In this document: one piece after another, positions 1 to 8,481 of the stretch | How the letters are laid out: every line of letters starts with the position of its first letter | Numbering within the stretch: the first letter of the stretch is position 1 | Assembly (NCBI GenBank): GCA_016217555.1 | Contig: JACRHW010000002.1 | Location: 1 to 47,811, forward strand | Source of the DNA: Parcubacteria group bacterium | Lineage (GTDB): Bacteria; Patescibacteriota; Minisyncoccia; UBA6257; JACRHW01 | Reading direction: 5' to 3' | Length of the DNA stretch: 47,811 nt | Position numbers and translations under genes: made by a program | Notes under the pieces: generated by a model | Database searches by the model: none | The model's input: only the letters and a program-made list of their open reading frames with translations | What the model was told of the DNA's origin: nothing

Positions 1-185
1 TTACAACAGGTGGATTTCTCGTGTTTTTTGTTCATACACAAGAATTCTGCTACAAAACAGAGACTTTGACAGTGTTTACCTATTCAAACGGAGATGTCTA
101 CCAACCAAATTTCGCTGGGTAACTGGACGTGTCATAATGGCACCTATCCATCTACGGACTTCTGCGCTTAAATTCCCAAGAGGTA

Positions 186-222
186 ATAAAAAAGCCGCTA
201 TGGTGCGGTACCTTTTTTTATT
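186..222 (-). terminator. Terminator of the 233-514 gene
   Basis: A short GC stem (CCGC/GCGG) is flanked by A and T runs, so on the minus strand it reads as hairpin plus T-tract just after the stop at 233. The rest of 1-232 shows no credible gene. Confidence 0.6.
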
Positions 223-232
223 AGTTCCCTGC

Positions 233-514
233 CTAAACCGAAACGACCTGATGTGCTTCAATAATTTCAATTTCCCTAGGAAAAACATGGTTGATATGTG
301 CAAGCACACGCCTCGCAATGCTTGGGTTGAGCCTACGAACATACACATCAATCCAGCCATCGGTATCATTAGGGTCACGCGTGAAATCAGATCCCGCAAC
401 AACCTTTTCCGGTTCAGCAGAAATCGTCACATTGGGGGACTTTTTATTAAGAGACAAAAAATCCTCAAAGGGAATACCACGATAAAAATTCCCACCGATT
501 TTATATTCGATCAT
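233..514 (-). CDS. Hypothetical protein, 93 aa
   Basis: No family is recognised. The start is supported by a strong GGAGG ribosome site a few bases upstream (about 520-528), and a terminator follows the stop. The protein is soluble and mixed-charge, beginning MIEYKIGGNFYRGIPFED, with no signal peptide or membrane segment. A segment near residues 45-60 rich in D, T and G could be a surface loop. It is monocistronic between a repeat-rich gap and the window edge. I am confident that it is a gene and have no evidence of function. Confidence 0.7.
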   Translation of the reverse strand: MIEYKIGGNFYRGIPFEDFLSLNKKSPNVTISAEPEKVVAGSDFTRDPNDTDGWIDVYVRRLNPSIARRVLAHINHVFPREIEIIEAHQVVSV

Positions 515-599
515 CCCTTACCTCCTTTTTTCAATATCATTTTATAACACACCTACAAAATAAATGCAATAAGTCTCTTGAAAAAGATATTCCTACAAG

Positions 600-720
600 G
601 AACATGTGTATTTAGATGCAGTATGAGGAAAATGCGAGGAGCGGAATAAACTGTATTTCAGACGATACAGCGTTGAGCACCGGAGCATTTGACGAAGTAA
701 TGCGCTAAATACACATGTTC
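600..720. repeat. Palindromic element, family B copy 1
   Basis: Perfect 16-bp inverted arms (GAACATGTGTATTTAG at 600-615 and its complement at 705-720) enclose an 89-bp core. The core holds an inner hairpin CTGTAT/ATACAG and the family B words GCGAGGAGCGGAATAA and GCGTTGAG. The right arm ends exactly where the ndk stop codon begins (721). The core resembles 42496-42617, but the arms do not. Confidence 0.85.
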
Positions 721-1317
721 TTAAAACATGATATCTTCCTCAGCTCGCGTATACGAATGTATCTCTTTTGGTGTAAACCAAAGTTTTATTTCTTGTTCCG
801 CCTCTGCATTATTTCCTGAAGCATGCACGATATTGCGCACCCCTCTTTTTTGTGCGTTTGCTAATAATGGAGAGTCTACTGAATAATCCCCTCGCAATGT
901 CCCCATTTCAGCCATAGAAGGAAGAGTGCCTCCCGTAATTTTACGTACCATCTCTACGGCATGAAGCCCCTGCACTACCATTTTAATAACAGGACCAGAA
1001 GCCATGAAATCTACTATCCACCCGTGTACCATCCTTCCTATCTTTACGGCGTCATCGGTTCCCATTTCATGAACGGGATCAAGATTATATTTTTGATAGG
1101 TGGCAAGAGTTTTTTCTCCCATCGCACGAAGATTTGCGTCAGAGGCGGAGTAGTGTTTCGAAAGGTCTTTTTTAGACGCCTGAAACATCTGCATTGCCAC
1201 GATTTTCAACCCACGCTGTTCAATACGCTTAACGATTTCACCCACCAACCCACGCTTCACTCCATCGGGTTTTACAATTACGAGCGTTCTCTCCTCCTTG
1301 AATAGTAATTTTGTCAT
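721..1317 (-). CDS. ndk: Nucleoside diphosphate kinase, long patescibacterial form
   Basis: Transfers the terminal phosphate of NTPs to NDPs through a phospho-histidine. The N-terminus has TLVIVKPDGVKRGLVGEIV, and the catalytic histidine is in NIVHASGNNAEAEQEI near residue 165. At 198 aa it is about 50 residues longer than usual. The extra residues (about 57-100, around AMGEKTLATYQKYNLDP) precede the GWIVDFMASGPV strand. It lies 4 bp downstream of aspS and is almost certainly co-transcribed with it. Palindrome B1 abuts the stop codon and may serve as the 3' end of the operon. The identification is firm; the role of the insertion is unknown. Confidence 0.95.
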   Translation of the reverse strand: MTKLLFKEERTLVIVKPDGVKRGLVGEIVKRIEQRGLKIVAMQMFQASKKDLSKHYSASDANLRAMGEKTLATYQKYNLDPVHEMGTDDAVKIGRMVHGWIVDFMASGPVIKMVVQGLHAVEMVRKITGGTLPSMAEMGTLRGDYSVDSPLLANAQKRGVRNIVHASGNNAEAEQEIKLWFTPKEIHSYTRAEEDIMF

Positions 1318-1321
1318 GTTT

Positions 1322-2725
1322 TTATTTTTTCTTTTTAGTTTTAATTTCTAATGAAAGTTCTTTAAGTTGGTCTTCCAAAACAATAGACGGCGCATTCATC
1401 ATCAAATCTCTTCCATCTCCCGTCTTTGGAAAAGCTATTACCTCTCTGATATTTGGTTCATTATGCAGAAGTGCGACTAGTCTATCAAGCCCCCACGCGA
1501 TACCACCATGCGGTGGGGCACCAAAAGAAAATGCCTGAAGCATGTGACCAAAGTGATTTTTAATACGATCCTCATCAAACCCCATAACCTTAAATACTGC
1601 CTCGAGCGCCTCGGACTTGTGGTTCCTAATACTTCCTCCCCCGATTTCAAATCCATTTAATGCTACATCGTATTGTGTAGTAAGAATTCCTGGAATGTTC
1701 TTGCTGTGAAGTAGATCATCCATATGTTCTGGTTTGGGTGCGGAAAATGGGTTATGTGTAAATGTCCAACCACCATTATCTGCTTTTTCGAAGAAGGGAA
1801 AATCAATCACCCAACAAAAGGCTAAAAGATTTGGATCATCTTTATCTTTTCGCATATCGGGTCGGTCGTTACCATACTGTTCCATAGCATCTTTGTACGA
1901 TATTCTTGGAAAAGGAATTTTCTGAATTTTTTTGTGGGGGAAAAGAGTAGTAACAAGTTTTATGAGAAGCTCTTCGTTTAATGCCATTACATCCTCGCGT
2001 TCTACAAAACTCATCTCCATATCAAGCTGAGTAAACTCTGGCTGGCGATCTCCACGCGTATCCTCATCACGAAAACATCGTGCAATTTGGAAATAACGCT
2101 CCATCCCCGCAACCATGAGAAGTTGTTTATATTGCTGTGGAGACTGTGGAAGGGCGTAAAAATTACCAGGGTCAACACGTGATGGTACAAGATAATCACG
2201 AGCCCCCTCAGGTGTCGATTTCCCCAAAATTGGTGTTTCAATCTCAACAAAATTTTGTTCTGTTAAAAAATTTCGGATGAACGTGGTTATCTTCGAACGG
2301 TTGCGCATGTTGCGTTGAAGTCGATCGCGTCGAAGATCAAGATAACGATACGTCATACGCACCTCCTCGTTTACCTCCATACCATCGGCGGTAATTTCAA
2401 ATGGCGGTGTCTTAGCCTCTGCAAGTATTTCAAGCCCCTCAACAAGCACCTCATGGCCTCCTGTAGGCAAGTCATGATTCACCATCTTATCTGGACGCTT
2501 ATTTACCTGTCCCCTGATCTTAATCACCCACTCTGGACGTAATTTACTAGCAGACTCAAAAAGCTCTTTGTTTCCACCAAGAAAAACAAGCTGGGCGATA
2601 CCTGTCGCATCACGCAAATCAATAAAAATAATCTTTCCGTGGTCCCTACGAATAGAAACCCACCCAGAAAACTCAACGCTCTCCGTTTCTTTAGTAATAA
2701 TGTCTTTTATCCAAATACGATTCAT
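1322..2725 (-). CDS. aspS: Aspartyl-tRNA synthetase lacking the GAD domain
   Basis: Class II synthetase that charges tRNA-Asp (possibly also tRNA-Asn in a minimal genome). An OB anticodon-binding domain (residues 1-110: SGWVSIRRDHGKIIFIDLRD) is followed by the catalytic core with motif 2 (RCFRDEDTRGDRQPEFTQLD) and motif 3 (GIAWGLDRLVALL). The protein is 467 aa against about 590 for bacterial AspRS. The sequence runs from RPDMRKDKDDPNLLAF directly into CWVIDFPFFE, where bacterial enzymes carry the GAD insertion. I chose the start at MNRIWIKD; an in-frame extension to 2818 reads into repeat A1. The catalytic half is bacterial in sequence, so this is a deletion, not an archaeal enzyme. Confidence 0.95.
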   Translation of the reverse strand: MNRIWIKDIITKETESVEFSGWVSIRRDHGKIIFIDLRDATGIAQLVFLGGNKELFESASKLRPEWVIKIRGQVNKRPDKMVNHDLPTGGHEVLVEGLEILAEAKTPPFEITADGMEVNEEVRMTYRYLDLRRDRLQRNMRNRSKITTFIRNFLTEQNFVEIETPILGKSTPEGARDYLVPSRVDPGNFYALPQSPQQYKQLLMVAGMERYFQIARCFRDEDTRGDRQPEFTQLDMEMSFVEREDVMALNEELLIKLVTTLFPHKKIQKIPFPRISYKDAMEQYGNDRPDMRKDKDDPNLLAFCWVIDFPFFEKADNGGWTFTHNPFSAPKPEHMDDLLHSKNIPGILTTQYDVALNGFEIGGGSIRNHKSEALEAVFKVMGFDEDRIKNHFGHMLQAFSFGAPPHGGIAWGLDRLVALLHNEPNIREVIAFPKTGDGRDLMMNAPSIVLEDQLKELSLEIKTKKKK

Positions 2726-2788
2726 AGAACTACTATAAAATATCACAGACAAAAAATCCAGTCGTCTCCGTCCTGTCGCGATCTCTCG

Positions 2789-2900
2789 CCTACTACTTAA
2801 ACCAACACTCGTCTCCAAGGGGGTGACTATTACAACCCACCTATCCTAGCGATACCACTTGACTCCCCCTTGAGGACTCGTTTGTGGTTTAGGTAGTGGA
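2789..2900. repeat. Palindromic element, family A copy 1
   Basis: Imperfect inverted arms (CTACTTAAACCA against TGGTTTAGGTAG) flank the family A core. The core is a hairpin of CTCCAAGGGGGTGAC and GACTCCCCCTTGAGG with a loop containing TAGCGATACCACTT. It lies upstream of aspS. The core matches 8482-8618 and 22468-22578; the arms differ. Confidence 0.8.
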
Positions 2901-2948
2901 CTTAATAGATTTATCAAATGCCTGACGATCGTTCAGATTTTTAATAAA

Positions 2949-2977
2949 TTGACTAAAATTCCAAAATTTGGTAATAA
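2949..2977 (+). promoter_or_regulatory. Sigma-70-like promoter for the 3017 gene
   Basis: TTGACT and TAATAA are separated by 17 bp. They lie 40 bp upstream of a strong AGGAGG ribosome site (3003-3008) and the ATG at 3017. Confidence 0.5.
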
Positions 2978-3016
2978 GTATGCAGTTCACTGAAAACAAA
3001 ATAGGAGGAAGATGGA

Positions 3017-3547
3017 ATGCAGATTAGCAAAAAAAGTTTGCACTATCGATGGATGAAATGGGTGTATGGCTGGTATTCATATAATCCGGTCCCCAATAAT
3101 CTTTGTAGTTATTTCTGGAGGCTTTTTTTAAGCCCAATTCTTTTTCTTCTTACACTTGTTATGTATGTACTTTCCTTGTGCATCTCTCTTGTCCTTGCAC
3201 TCTTTTGGTGGATTGCGGGATACAGACCAGATTTTGATTTTCTTAATTTAAGGGATCCGTGTTCTTATGCTCCACCAATCAATTCATTTTCATGCGGTGA
3301 TTATAAAACAGGTCTTTATGGAAAAAATAAGGAAACTCCATCACCCATAGCACCATGGGAAGTTTTTCTGGTGCTTGGCGGAATTATTTTAATGACCACG
3401 TCGATCAAGCTGTCACCGATTATTCTTGGAATTAGCATTTGTCTGTGGCTCCTTATTCTCGTTGCTATGCGTGGAGGGAAACTAGTAGGACCCTTTTTCC
3501 ATTCGGTGAAAGAAAAACATTGCAAAAAGTTAGACTTTGTGGATTAA
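3017..3547 (+). CDS. Hypothetical two-helix membrane protein, 176 aa
   Basis: No family is recognised. Two hydrophobic stretches are visible: about residues 32-68 (LFLSPILFLLTLVMYVLSL onward) and about 113-152 (WEVFLVLGGIILMTTSIKL onward). They are separated by a polar Cys- and Asp-containing segment. The N-terminus is basic and aromatic. The start has AGGAGG 8 bp upstream and a plausible promoter. The ATG at 3012 is in another frame and stops quickly. It is an isolated + strand gene amid minus-strand genes, so probably an envelope protein transcribed alone. Confidence 0.8.
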   Translation: MQISKKSLHYRWMKWVYGWYSYNPVPNNLCSYFWRLFLSPILFLLTLVMYVLSLCISLVLALFWWIAGYRPDFDFLNLRDPCSYAPPINSFSCGDYKTGLYGKNKETPSPIAPWEVFLVLGGIILMTTSIKLSPIILGISICLWLLILVAMRGGKLVGPFFHSVKEKHCKKLDFVD

Positions 3548-3580
3548 GGAAGCAGTACAATACGTAAAAATTCATATCTT

Positions 3581-3661
3581 TTTGTCATCCCGAGCCTGTC
3601 GAGGTATCTCTAGGAAATGCACTGGCGGGAGATCCTTCAGTTGAAACTTCAGGATGACAAA
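3581..3661. repeat. Palindromic repeat with GAGCCTGTCGA word
   Basis: Outer arms TTTGTCATCC and GGATGACAAA are perfect complements around a 61-bp interior containing CGAGCCTGTCGAGG and GAGATCCTTCAG. It is related to the GAGC-GTCGAAGG repeats (family C) elsewhere in the window. Confidence 0.7.
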
Positions 3662-3693
3662 AGAAGAGAAATTTGAATTTATAGATTGGCGCA

Positions 3694-3729
3694 GAAAAAA
3701 AATAAAGCCCGCGATCGCGGGTTTTTAAT
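3694..3729 (-). terminator. Bidirectional hairpin terminator
   Basis: CCCGCGATCGCGGG (3709-3722) has T runs on both strands. It fits the end of the minus-strand gene 3730-3966 and could also catch transcripts from 3017-3547. Confidence 0.75.
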
Positions 3730-3966
3730 TTATTCGTCTACGCTTTCAAGAAGTTTCAGAAGTTCCGTTTTTGAAAAACGAGTTACCCACACAATTCGCT
3801 CTATCCATCCTTCTTCTTTAGGAAATTCTTTATCTATTCTTTTGTGGTCGGTGCCAATAGCGTGCTCTTCTGTTCCTACGACCAAACCACTACCACCTTG
3901 TGCTGTAACAGAACAATCATTGTTCCGCTTCAGCACCATAAAGTTCGTACTCCAAAGTCTTGTCAT
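3730..3966 (-). CDS. Hypothetical protein, 78 aa
   Basis: Unrecognised small soluble protein. The ATG has a strong GGAGG ribosome site about 8-9 bases upstream, and the gene ends directly at a perfect hairpin terminator. The N-terminal half contains GGSGLVVGTEEHAIGTDHKR and the C-terminal half is amphipathic (RFSKTELLKLLESVDE). No catalytic motif or membrane segment is seen. Monocistronic. The gene is well supported; the function is unknown. Confidence 0.75.
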   Translation of the reverse strand: MTRLWSTNFMVLKRNNDCSVTAQGGSGLVVGTEEHAIGTDHKRIDKEFPKEEGWIERIVWVTRFSKTELLKLLESVDE

Positions 3967-4055
3967 GAGTTAGTACCTCCTTTTTGTGCTAATTATAGAT
4001 ATCACCAATATCACAATGTGTCAACCTCCTCCTCTAGCGTTGTTCAACAATATGA

Positions 4056-4121
4056 TATCCCCTGAGCTTGTCGGGGGGTTTCCTTGAGAAAGGTAAGCCT
4101 TTCCTTCGACAGGCTCAGGAT
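4056..4121. repeat. Palindromic repeat, family C copy 1
   Basis: CCTGAGCTTGTCG and CGACAGGCTCAGG form arms around an inner GGTTTCCTTGAGAAAGG. It lies 15 bp downstream of the 4137-4988 stop codon. The inner part matches 11199-11341. Confidence 0.7.
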
Positions 4122-4136
4122 AAACTAGCTCAGGCA

Positions 4137-4988
4137 CTATAGTTCTGTCATGGTCACTTCTCCGCTTGGGGTTATGGTTGCTGTTGGGCGACCTCGGTCT
4201 GTTCTAAAAAGTTGTTCGGTGTGTGCGAGAAGAAGATCTATAATTTCTTTTTTTGGATGACCGTAGTTATTTTTTCCTACCTCAATAACATCTATTGTTG
4301 GGTGAATTAGACCAATAAGTTTTTCATCGAGCCCTGTCTTTGAACCATGGTGAGGAACTTTTAATATATCCACCGCGAGAAGTGCTGCAGGAAGTCTTTT
4401 GAGTATTTCTTTTGGTACATCTGCGGTAAAAAGAAGCGATTTACCCCCAAATACTATACGCATTACAACACCAGAATCATTTTTATCTTTCGCATTTCTT
4501 ACTTCTGCATCATCTTTTGGACTTAATACCAACATGTGGGCTCCTGAGATGTCGAGCATGTCTCCTGTGCGTAACACAATGGGGTTAAGGTGCTGATCGT
4601 ATAATATCTTCTTGTATATTCCAAATGTTTGCGTATCATTACCATCCCCATTTCCAAAAACATACCCCACACGATAGGTTTTAAGCACATCAATAAACCC
4701 AGCAAAGTGATCGCTTTGTGGATGAGTTGCCAAAATGGCATCAATACGTCGAGCCCATGGAGGAAGGACGTTTCCTATTTCACTTTCCGTTCGTGGACCA
4801 GGGCCTCCATCAATCACGAAACGTTTTCCACTAGGCATAACAAGCATTGTTGCATCCCCCTGCCCTACAGAGAGAAAATACACTTTGAGGTTCGGGGAAA
4901 AATAGAACGAAACAATAGAGAAGTAGAGCCAAATATCAAAAATAAGGATCAAAAAAAGAATACCAAGAAGGTGTTTATCATCTTTCAT
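4137..4988 (-). CDS. ComEC/Rec2-like metallo-beta-lactamase-fold hydrolase, membrane-anchored
   Basis: An N-terminal membrane helix (about residues 8-30) is followed by a metallo-hydrolase domain of the kind found at the end of ComEC. The domain has VGQGDATMLVMPSGKRFVID near residue 42, the metal motif ATHPQSDHFAG (the D and H expected at this site are present) and VPHHGSKTG near residue 215. The ComEC channel domain is absent, so this is a stand-alone hydrolase, probably extracytoplasmic with nuclease or phosphodiesterase activity. It lies downstream of secA, separated by palindrome G. Confidence 0.85.
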   Translation of the reverse strand: MKDDKHLLGILFLILIFDIWLYFSIVSFYFSPNLKVYFLSVGQGDATMLVMPSGKRFVIDGGPGPRTESEIGNVLPPWARRIDAILATHPQSDHFAGFIDVLKTYRVGYVFGNGDGNDTQTFGIYKKILYDQHLNPIVLRTGDMLDISGAHMLVLSPKDDAEVRNAKDKNDSGVVMRIVFGGKSLLFTADVPKEILKRLPAALLAVDILKVPHHGSKTGLDEKLIGLIHPTIDVIEVGKNNYGHPKKEIIDLLLAHTEQLFRTDRGRPTATITPSGEVTMTEL

Positions 4989-4991
4989 AGA

Positions 4992-5100
4992 TTAACATAC
5001 CAATATACGAATGATACTAATACTACAAATCAATACGAATATCGTACGTATTCGTAACCATTTGTATCATTTGTATGGATTCGTATATTAGTATTTGTTA
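4992..5100. repeat. AT-rich palindromic element, family G
   Basis: A large imperfect palindrome built from ATACGAAT and ATACAAAT words is centred on ATATCGTACGTATTCG. It fills the gap between secA and the hydrolase, and its right arm runs into the secA stop codon at 5098-5100. Confidence 0.7.
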
Positions 5101-7587
5101 TTCGCTTTCGACGACAGCTCTGAAGTAAAGAAGACAAGTTCTTTTCCAGGAAATGAAGAGATCCTTAAAGAGACGGTGGGATTCGTTTTTAAACTCTACA
5201 AGAGGATCGTGTTGACCATAGGCACGAAGCTGAACAGACTCTCGCAGCTCATCCAAGACATCAAGCTGATCCATCCAAAGTTGATCAAGCACAGTAAGAA
5301 GAAGTGATTTAAGAAATGCTGGTTTTTTCTCTTCGATGCGGTGAGTAACAAAAGCCTCCTCTATTTTTTTGGAAAATAATGATTGTACCGCTTTACGTAT
5401 CTCCTCATCCTCCCTGCCAGAACGACTTTCAATACATGTTTCGATTTCTTTGAGCACCACATCGGTGTGATCAATAACGCGATTCGATTCACACATTTTT
5501 ACAAATTCTTCAAAATTCCATTCTGAAATCGGTCCTATCGTCTCTGCTCTTACAAACTCTTTCATGGCATCCATTAAAATATCCTCGAACTCAGGAGCGA
5601 CAAATTCGTCAGCCATGCGTAATATGTCATCTCTTTTTTTATACACGGCGTACCGTTGTTTATTTAACACATCATCATATTCAAGTGTTCGTTTTCGGGC
5701 ATCAAAATGAAACCCCTCAACTTTCGATTGGGCTGCCTCAATCATACGCGTTACAAGAGGAGACTCAATGGGCATCGATTCGGGCACATTCATACGCTGC
5801 ATCATCTCTTTTAGTTTTTCACCTCCGAATATTTTTACTAAGTCATCGTCAAGAGAGATGAAAAACCTACTCTCTCCTTGATCTCCTTGTCTTCCACTAC
5901 GCCCTCGCAGCTGATTATCGATGCGTCGTGACTCGTGTTTTTCTGTCCCAATAACATACAATCCCCCCAACTGTTTTATTTTTTCCATATCCTCTGGCAC
6001 GACCGGATTGCCTCCCAAAATAACATCAACACCACGCCCCGCCATATTCGTAGCAACAGTAACTCCTTTATATTTTCCAGCTTGCGCGATCACCCCCCCC
6101 TCCTTTTCATGTTGCTTTGCATTGAGTACCTGGTGGCGGACTCCTTCGTGATGCAAGAGCGTGGAAACAATTTCGTTATTTTCAATAGAGGTAGTTCCCA
6201 CAAGCACAGGCTGCCCAAGCTCGTTTCTTTTTTTGATCTCTTCGATTACTGCAACCCACTTTGCATTTTTAGTCTGAAAAATAAAATCAGGTTTATCTTT
6301 GCGCACCATAGGGCGATTAGTAGGAATTTCTATAACATCGAGACCATACACTTTGTGAAATTCTTCAGCGCTTGTTTTTGCAGTTCCTGTCATTCCTGAA
6401 AGCGTTGTATAAAGTCTAAAATAATTTTGAATGGTTACCGAGGCAAGCGTGCGCGATTCTTTTTTAATAGCAACGTGTTCTTTTGCTTCGATTGCTTGGT
6501 GTAACCCTCCACTATAACGCCTCCCCGGAAGCATTCTCCCGGTAAACTCATCAACGATAATAATCTCACCATCTTTTACGACGTATTCTTTGTCTTTGTG
6601 ATAAAGTGCCTGCGCCTTCAAGGAACTCTCGAGATAATGGAGATAACGAAACCCTGCAGGATCATAGGCGTTCGGGAGACGCAACATGCTCTCGATTTTA
6701 GTGATTCCTTCTTCGGTAAATGTGGCCGAATGAAGCTTTCTATCTACAAGATAATCTTCATCTTCTTTGAGGCGTTTTACCACCTGTGCCATCTCACGAT
6801 AGAGATCACTCGATTCTTCTTGTGGCGCAGAAATGATGAGAGGCGTTCGTGCTTCATCAATAAGAATACTGTCTATCTCATCAACAATTGCATAATGATG
6901 CCCGCGTTGTACTTTTTGATCGAGCGAGTGTACAAGGTTATCGCGGAGATAATCGAACCCAAACTCAGTATTCGTACCATATACGATATCCGCCTCATAC
7001 GCTTCTCTCCGTGAAATGGGTTTAAGAAAATTTTGTATCACATGGAAACCACCCTCTTTGTCACGTGTGGTATCTAATTCTTTCTTTTTTTCTTCAATAA
7101 CATGTGCGGGATCATATAAAAAACTACCCTCGGAGGTAATACAACTCGTGGTGAGCCCCAAAAAGTAATATATTTGCCCCATCCATATGGCATCACGTCT
7201 TGCAAGATAATCATTCACCGTTACCACGTGTACAGACCCTTTTAGGGCATGCGTGTAGGCGGGAAGTGTCGCGACAAGCGTTTTTCCCTCTCCCGTTGCC
7301 ATCTGTGCAATGTCGCCTTCGTAGAGCACCATACCCCCAATAAGCTGAACATCGTAGTGGCGTTGTTTAAGTGTCCTCCTTGCCGCCTCGCGCACAAGGG
7401 CAAACGCCTGAACCATACATTCATCGAGTTCTGAGACACCTCTTAGTGCATGGGAAAGTTCACGCAACTCTTCGTCGGTTTTATCTTTTATTACAGCCTC
7501 TTGTGCATTAATTTCCGATACTTTTTTCTGGTAGGATCTTAACACACGTCCTTCACCTAAGATGTGAGAAAGGATTTTTTGTAACAT
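5098..7587 (-). CDS. secA: Preprotein translocase ATPase SecA
   Basis: Motor ATPase that drives secretory proteins through SecYEG. Visible landmarks: Walker A in MATGEGKTLVATLP near residue 100, DEIDSILIDEARTPLIIS near residue 212, GRGVDVILGG, and the motif VI region QLRGRSGRQGD. The protein is 829 aa and ends at LLYFRAVVESE without the usual cysteine-rich zinc tail, so SecB-type binding is not expected. No good ribosome site precedes the ATG. The -35 box of the divergent speD promoter begins 1 bp beyond the start codon, so the two genes may share control. Confidence 0.97.
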   Translation of the reverse strand: MLQKILSHILGEGRVLRSYQKKVSEINAQEAVIKDKTDEELRELSHALRGVSELDECMVQAFALVREAARRTLKQRHYDVQLIGGMVLYEGDIAQMATGEGKTLVATLPAYTHALKGSVHVVTVNDYLARRDAIWMGQIYYFLGLTTSCITSEGSFLYDPAHVIEEKKKELDTTRDKEGGFHVIQNFLKPISRREAYEADIVYGTNTEFGFDYLRDNLVHSLDQKVQRGHHYAIVDEIDSILIDEARTPLIISAPQEESSDLYREMAQVVKRLKEDEDYLVDRKLHSATFTEEGITKIESMLRLPNAYDPAGFRYLHYLESSLKAQALYHKDKEYVVKDGEIIIVDEFTGRMLPGRRYSGGLHQAIEAKEHVAIKKESRTLASVTIQNYFRLYTTLSGMTGTAKTSAEEFHKVYGLDVIEIPTNRPMVRKDKPDFIFQTKNAKWVAVIEEIKKRNELGQPVLVGTTSIENNEIVSTLLHHEGVRHQVLNAKQHEKEGGVIAQAGKYKGVTVATNMAGRGVDVILGGNPVVPEDMEKIKQLGGLYVIGTEKHESRRIDNQLRGRSGRQGDQGESRFFISLDDDLVKIFGGEKLKEMMQRMNVPESMPIESPLVTRMIEAAQSKVEGFHFDARKRTLEYDDVLNKQRYAVYKKRDDILRMADEFVAPEFEDILMDAMKEFVRAETIGPISEWNFEEFVKMCESNRVIDHTDVVLKEIETCIESRSGREDEEIRKAVQSLFSKKIEEAFVTHRIEEKKPAFLKSLLLTVLDQLWMDQLDVLDELRESVQLRAYGQHDPLVEFKNESHRLFKDLFISWKRTCLLYFRAVVESE

Positions 7588-7588
7588 C

Positions 7589-7618
7589 TTGACAAATTTA
7601 ATAAAAAAGGTATATAAT
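7589..7618 (+). promoter_or_regulatory. Consensus sigma-70 promoter for speD
   Basis: A perfect TTGACA (7589-7594) and perfect TATAAT (7613-7618) are 18 bp apart. The predicted leader is about 65 nt. This is the best promoter match I saw in the window. Confidence 0.75.
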
Positions 7619-7690
7619 TATAGTCTTGGTACATTATTAGTAACGCGCCAGACGTGTAGACATTACGTTTGTAGCACCCGATGTAAATGT

Positions 7691-8101
7691 ATGCAATACG
7701 GAAAACATTATATTTTAGAGTGTATCGTGAAGGAAAACGATATGCTCACAAATCTAGAAGGGGTTAAAGCCCTCTTTACCTCTATCGTTAAAACGCTTCA
7801 CATGACGCCTGTTTCAGATTGTGTCTCTCATGTATTTCCAGGTTCCAACGGGATTACTGCATTTCAAGTAATAGCCGAATCTCACATTTCGATCCACACG
7901 TGGCCTGAATACAATTACTTTTCATTCGATGTATTTTCGTGTAAAGATTTTGATGATAATGCACTTGATGCCCTTATCCACGAGGCATTTCCTGTTGCAA
8001 AGAAGGTACGTCAAATTGTACACAGAGGAACACTCATGATGAACGAAACCGATCTTCTAGAAGCTCCTATCGTAACACCTACTTCATCGACTTCTCTTTA
8101 A
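7691..8101 (+). CDS. speD: S-adenosylmethionine decarboxylase proenzyme
   Basis: Pyruvoyl enzyme that decarboxylates AdoMet to give the aminopropyl donor for spermidine. The family hallmark AESHISIHTWPE is intact, including the serine that becomes the pyruvoyl group after self-cleavage next to Glu. YGKHYILECI near the start and FDVFSCKDF after the hallmark also fit. I chose the ATG at 7691 (136 aa). An in-frame TTG at 7589 would lie in the promoter. No other polyamine gene is in the window. The 3' end overlaps the convergent hpf gene by 23 bp. Confidence 0.9.
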   Translation: MQYGKHYILECIVKENDMLTNLEGVKALFTSIVKTLHMTPVSDCVSHVFPGSNGITAFQVIAESHISIHTWPEYNYFSFDVFSCKDFDDNALDALIHEAFPVAKKVRQIVHRGTLMMNETDLLEAPIVTPTSSTSL

Positions 8102-8441
8102 GCTCGCGCGCACCCTTTCTCCTTTTTACCGACTTTCTTTCTTTATATGCTTTTATTTGACGTGCAAGTTCATCTTTGATTTCATCAATCGTAGAATACA
8201 TATCGAGATTTGTACTTTCCGCACGAAGCAAAGATCCCGGAAGTTTAAGGTTTGCTTCTGCATAATACACCTCTCCCTGTTTGTGGTGTCGCGATGTTTT
8301 TGAGACCTCAATCCTTGCTTCAGCAACACCACTCTCTTCATATAAACGGATAAGCTTGCTTAGTCCGTTTATTTTTTCACCAATGTATTGTTCTAGCCCG
8401 GGAGTAAGCTCAATATTTTTGGCACTCACAATTATTTTCAT
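8079..8441 (-). CDS. hpf: Ribosome hibernation / translation-inhibitor protein (short HPF/RaiA)
   Basis: Binds the 30S subunit near the decoding centre to silence ribosomes in slow growth. The fold signature is clear: MKIIVSAKNIELTPGLEQYI at the start and YYAEANLKLPGSLLRAEST in the middle, then STIDEIKDELARQIKAYKER before a basic tail. At 120 aa it lacks the C-terminal dimerisation domain of long HPF. It is convergent with speD, with a 23-bp overlap of coding ends. Confidence 0.9.
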   Translation of the reverse strand: MKIIVSAKNIELTPGLEQYIGEKINGLSKLIRLYEESGVAEARIEVSKTSRHHKQGEVYYAEANLKLPGSLLRAESTNLDMYSTIDEIKDELARQIKAYKERKSVKRRKGARELKEKSMK

Positions 8442-8481
8442 ATATTTGTCATTTCCACAAAAATTCTATTTTTTATACTTT

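Noticed and set aside
2726-2818. N-terminal extension of AspRS
   Set aside because: It reads into palindrome A1; the AspRS OB domain begins at MNRIWIKD.
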